From positions 1 to 55,483 of the forward strand of contig JAQWAQ010000005.1 in assembly GCA_028707635.1 (NCBI GenBank): a stretch of DNA of 55,483 bases, given 5' to 3'. This stretch comes from Negativicutes bacterium (GTDB taxonomy: Bacteria; Bacillota; Negativicutes; JAAYSF01). A program made the translations under genes and the position numbers. Positions 53,726 to 55,483 of this stretch are shown here, one piece after another. A model generated the notes under the pieces. The model saw only the letters and a program-made list of their open reading frames with translations, was not told where the DNA came from and did not search any database. Position 1 is the first letter of the stretch, and the number at the start of each line of letters is the position of its first letter.

Positions 53726-54291
53726 GAGTCCATTCCTTCCAATGTCCGCAAAAGTTCTTCTCTTGATTGTACAACCATGCCCCGCTTTAATTCCTCAATA
53801 TCCTGTGGATGCATCTTGTTAACTGGAATTTTCGTAATTTCTTTTACTAGTGCCTTAGAACCCGGTTTTCCGTAAAAGACAGTCACATATCCATCCTTAA
53901 CACCAATGAACATATTGTTAGCGTGTTCACGACAAAAGCTATCAACCTTCAACGTCATGGCAACTTCCTGATTATCAAATTTGTCCATCGTCCATCCCTG
54001 ATAAACCTTCTGAACTTGATGATAATTAAGCCCAATCAAATTATCAGCAGGTTTGCTTCGCACCACTTCTTCATCGTTACATTTAAGATAAATAATTTTT
54101 TGGACTAAATCAGTATTTGCGTTGATTTTAATTTTACTATCCTGCTTAGTTACCTCAGTCTCATGAGGAATAAGTGGTGTATTTTCCCCCTGATTATAAT
54201 TAACCAAATAGTAAGTTGCGCAGCCAATCACCAAAGCAATACCGGCAATAGTTAAAAACTGCTTTTTTTTCCATTTTAAAAGTGGCAACAT
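53719..54291 (-). CDS. BofC C-terminal domain-like protein
   Basis: About 190 residues. A basic N-terminus and one membrane helix (LTIAGIALVIGCATYYLVNY) lead into a soluble domain: QKIIYLKCNDEEVV, DNLIGLNYHQVQKVYQGW, and the C-terminal GYVTVFYGKPGSKALVKEIT plus SREELLRTLEGMDSR. These match the BofC C-terminal domain. In Bacillus BofC restrains the SpoIVB protease of the sigma-K checkpoint; many spore formers carry such proteins without that evidence. ATG 54291 has GGAG nine bases upstream; ATG 54300 would abut it. The terminator overlaps its last codons. Confidence 0.78.
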   Translation of the reverse strand: MLPLLKWKKKQFLTIAGIALVIGCATYYLVNYNQGENTPLIPHETEVTKQDSKIKINANTDLVQKIIYLKCNDEEVVRSKPADNLIGLNYHQVQKVYQGWTMDKFDNQEVAMTLKVDSFCREHANNMFIGVKDGYVTVFYGKPGSKALVKEITKIPVNKMHPQDIEELKRGMVVQSREELLRTLEGMDSR

Positions 54292-54353
54292 TGAAAACAT
54301 CTCCTCATTTTCATGTTGCCACCATTATTACCAAATAATTCAAGAATTATTCA

Positions 54354-55091
54354 TTATTCCATTTCTTCTGGTAAATCAAAGTTTCCATAAACTTCTTGTA
54401 CATCCTCATGATCTTCCAATAGCTCAACCAACTTAGCTAATTTAATTGCCTCATCACCAGCGACCGCGATAGTCGTATCCGGTACCATAGCGATCTGAGC
54501 TACTAAGGTTTGGATATTGTTGCTTTCCAGAGCCTTCTGCACACTTTCAAATTCTTCGGGTGACGTCGCAATTTCAAATTGACCTTCATCACTCGTTAAG
54601 TCATCGGCACCAGCATCCAAGACAATCATCATTAATTCTTCCTCTTCGACACCCGTCTCCTTGTCAATAACAAAAATACCCTTTTTATTAAACATCCAGG
54701 AAACGCAACCCGTCTCACCTAAATTGCCACTATATTTTGAAAAGAGATGCCGAATTTCCGCAGCTGTCCTGTTACGATTATCCGTCATTGCTTCAACCAT
54801 AAGAGCAATTCCACCTGGTCCATATCCCTCATAGGTCAACTCTTCATAATTCGCACCATCTAAAGCACCTGCACCTTTTTGAATAGCACGCTGAATGTTG
54901 TCTTTAGGAACATTATTCTCTTTTGCCTTTTGCAAAGCAAGTTTGAGTCTCATATTACCTGTCGGGTCACTACCACCAATACGAACAGCAACGGTTATTT
55001 CCTTGCTGATTTTAGTTGTAATTTTCCCGCGAATGGCATCCATTTTGCCTTTCTTATGTTTAATATTAGCCCACTTTGAGTGTCCTGACAT
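54354..55091 (-). CDS. YebC/PmpR family regulator
   Basis: A 245-residue protein. [73 protein letters not shown] and the C-terminal [18 protein letters not shown] are the family hallmarks. Members have been reported as transcription regulators and, more recently, as factors that relieve ribosome stalling at polyproline. GGGGAG precedes ATG 55091. A hairpin (GCCCACCG/CGGAGGGC, 55128-55156) lies in its leader. Confidence 0.94.
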   Translation of the reverse strand: MSGHSKWANIKHKKGKMDAIRGKITTKISKEITVAVRIGGSDPTGNMRLKLALQKAKENNVPKDNIQRAIQKGAGALDGANYEELTYEGYGPGGIALMVEAMTDNRNRTAAEIRHLFSKYSGNLGETGCVSWMFNKKGIFVIDKETGVEEEELMMIVLDAGADDLTSDEGQFEIATSPEEFESVQKALESNNIQTLVAQIAMVPDTTIAVAGDEAIKLAKLVELLEDHEDVQEVYGNFDLPEEME

Positions 55092-55175
55092 ATTGTTTTC
55101 TCCCCTTCAAGCAAATAATAAAACTTAGCCCACCGCTTATAAAGTAAACGGAGGGCCATTAATTATGACGCAAAT

Positions 55176-55204
55176 ATTGTAGCATATTTACACAAATTTA
55201 GCAA
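55176..55204 (-). promoter_or_regulatory. Candidate sigma-A promoter of yebC
   Basis: Minus strand TTGCTA (55199-55204), 17 bases, TACAAT (55176-55181). Four and five of six positions match consensus. It lies between the hydrogenase stop and the yebC leader hairpin. Confidence 0.5.
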
Positions 55205-55221
55205 AACCAAACTTGCGAATG

Positions 55222-55483
55222 TTATTTTCTATGCCAATGACGATCTTCGGCTATTTCAGCGGCAGCGGTTTCATTCTCAACAGCAACAGTCGCTTTAGAG
55301 GCACCAGCAAAAATTCCAACTAGTTTACTAGTTATCTTGGAGTTGGTCAAAGTACCCGGCCCGCCAATGCAACCACCTTCGCAGGCCATGCCTTCGAAGA
55401 AATTTACAGCAAGCTTTTCAGCGTTAATTTGAATTAAGGCTGATTTGCAGTTTCGAAGTCCTTCACAATGATGCACCTTAACC
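55222..55483 (-). CDS. [FeFe]-hydrogenase-like protein, C-terminal fragment (5' end outside window)
   Basis: The frame is open to the right edge (before HHCEGLRNCK it reads VKV), so only the last 86 residues are visible. FFEGMACEGGCIGGPGTL matches the third H-cluster motif of [FeFe]-hydrogenases, usually MACPGGC-x-GGGGQP; here Glu replaces Pro and GPGTL replaces GGGQP, a pattern I associate with regulatory or uncharacterised groups. After this comes a 40-residue tail (SKLVGIFAGASKATVAVENE). The upstream cysteine motifs are missing from view, so activity cannot be judged. Confidence 0.75.
   Translation of the reverse strand, partial: VKVHHCEGLRNCKSALIQINAEKLAVNFFEGMACEGGCIGGPGTLTNSKITSKLVGIFAGASKATVAVENETAAAEIAEDRHWHRK

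Overview
The window is chromosomal DNA of moderately low GC from an anaerobic, endospore-forming member of the Firmicutes. The sporulation genes (the spoIIIA operon, a SpoIID/LytB protein, a BofC-like protein), the clostridial housekeeping order (alaS-ireB-ruvX-DUF1292-mltG-trmR-trhP) and an [FeFe]-hydrogenase-like gene at the right edge support this. My best guess for the lineage is Negativicutes, Sporomusaceae (Pelosinus/Sporomusa-like). That is inference from gene order and protein style, not a search result. Every gene I accept lies on the minus strand, so transcription runs from high to low coordinates.

Layout, right to left in transcription order. An [FeFe]-hydrogenase C-terminus (55.2-55.5 kb) is followed by yebC and a BofC-like gene. 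Next comes a long operon ruvC-ruvA-ruvB-DUF2905-spoIID-queA-tgt-yajC-fau (53.6-46.7 kb), joining Holliday-junction resolution, queuosine synthesis and a translocase accessory subunit. An HD-domain gene and secD-secF, with a consensus promoter and a strong terminator, follow. Between 43.6 and 38.7 kb lies the least familiar segment: a permease-like protein, a DUF456 membrane protein, a ChlI/MoxR-like AAA+ ATPase and a VWA protein with an unrecognised His/Cys-rich N-terminus. Then recJ-apt-rel-dtd-MBL hydrolase-AI-2E transporter-fur-hemZ-hisS-aspS (38.6-26.5 kb) and a 6S RNA gene with its own terminator (26.2-26.4 kb).

Leftward come a threonine aldolase and rarA. An IscR-like repressor follows with a near-consensus sigma-A promoter, heading iscR-nifS-nifU-mnmA, which supplies sulfur and Fe-S clusters and thiolates tRNA. 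Small envelope-associated genes (PRC-barrel, a 58-residue zinc-ribbon protein, a YtxH-like protein, an AI-2E transporter) precede alaS. alaS has a perfect TTGACA-N17-TATAAT promoter and is followed by ireB, ruvX and DUF1292. A separate extended -10 promoter drives mltG-trmR-trhP-DUF4911, and a class B penicillin-binding protein follows whose start codon is buried in a long hairpin. A TldD/PmbA-family gene, aroQ-pepP-efp, a CD1247-type zinc-ribbon protein and the spoIIIAA-AH operon (last gene cut by the window) complete the left end.

The strongest candidates for new biology are the AAA+/VWA/membrane cluster at 38.7-43.6 kb, the start-codon-sequestering hairpin at the penicillin-binding protein gene, a structured element ahead of the AAA+/VWA cluster, and several small or leader elements. 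No tRNA, rRNA, CRISPR array, insertion sequence or prophage gene was recognised.
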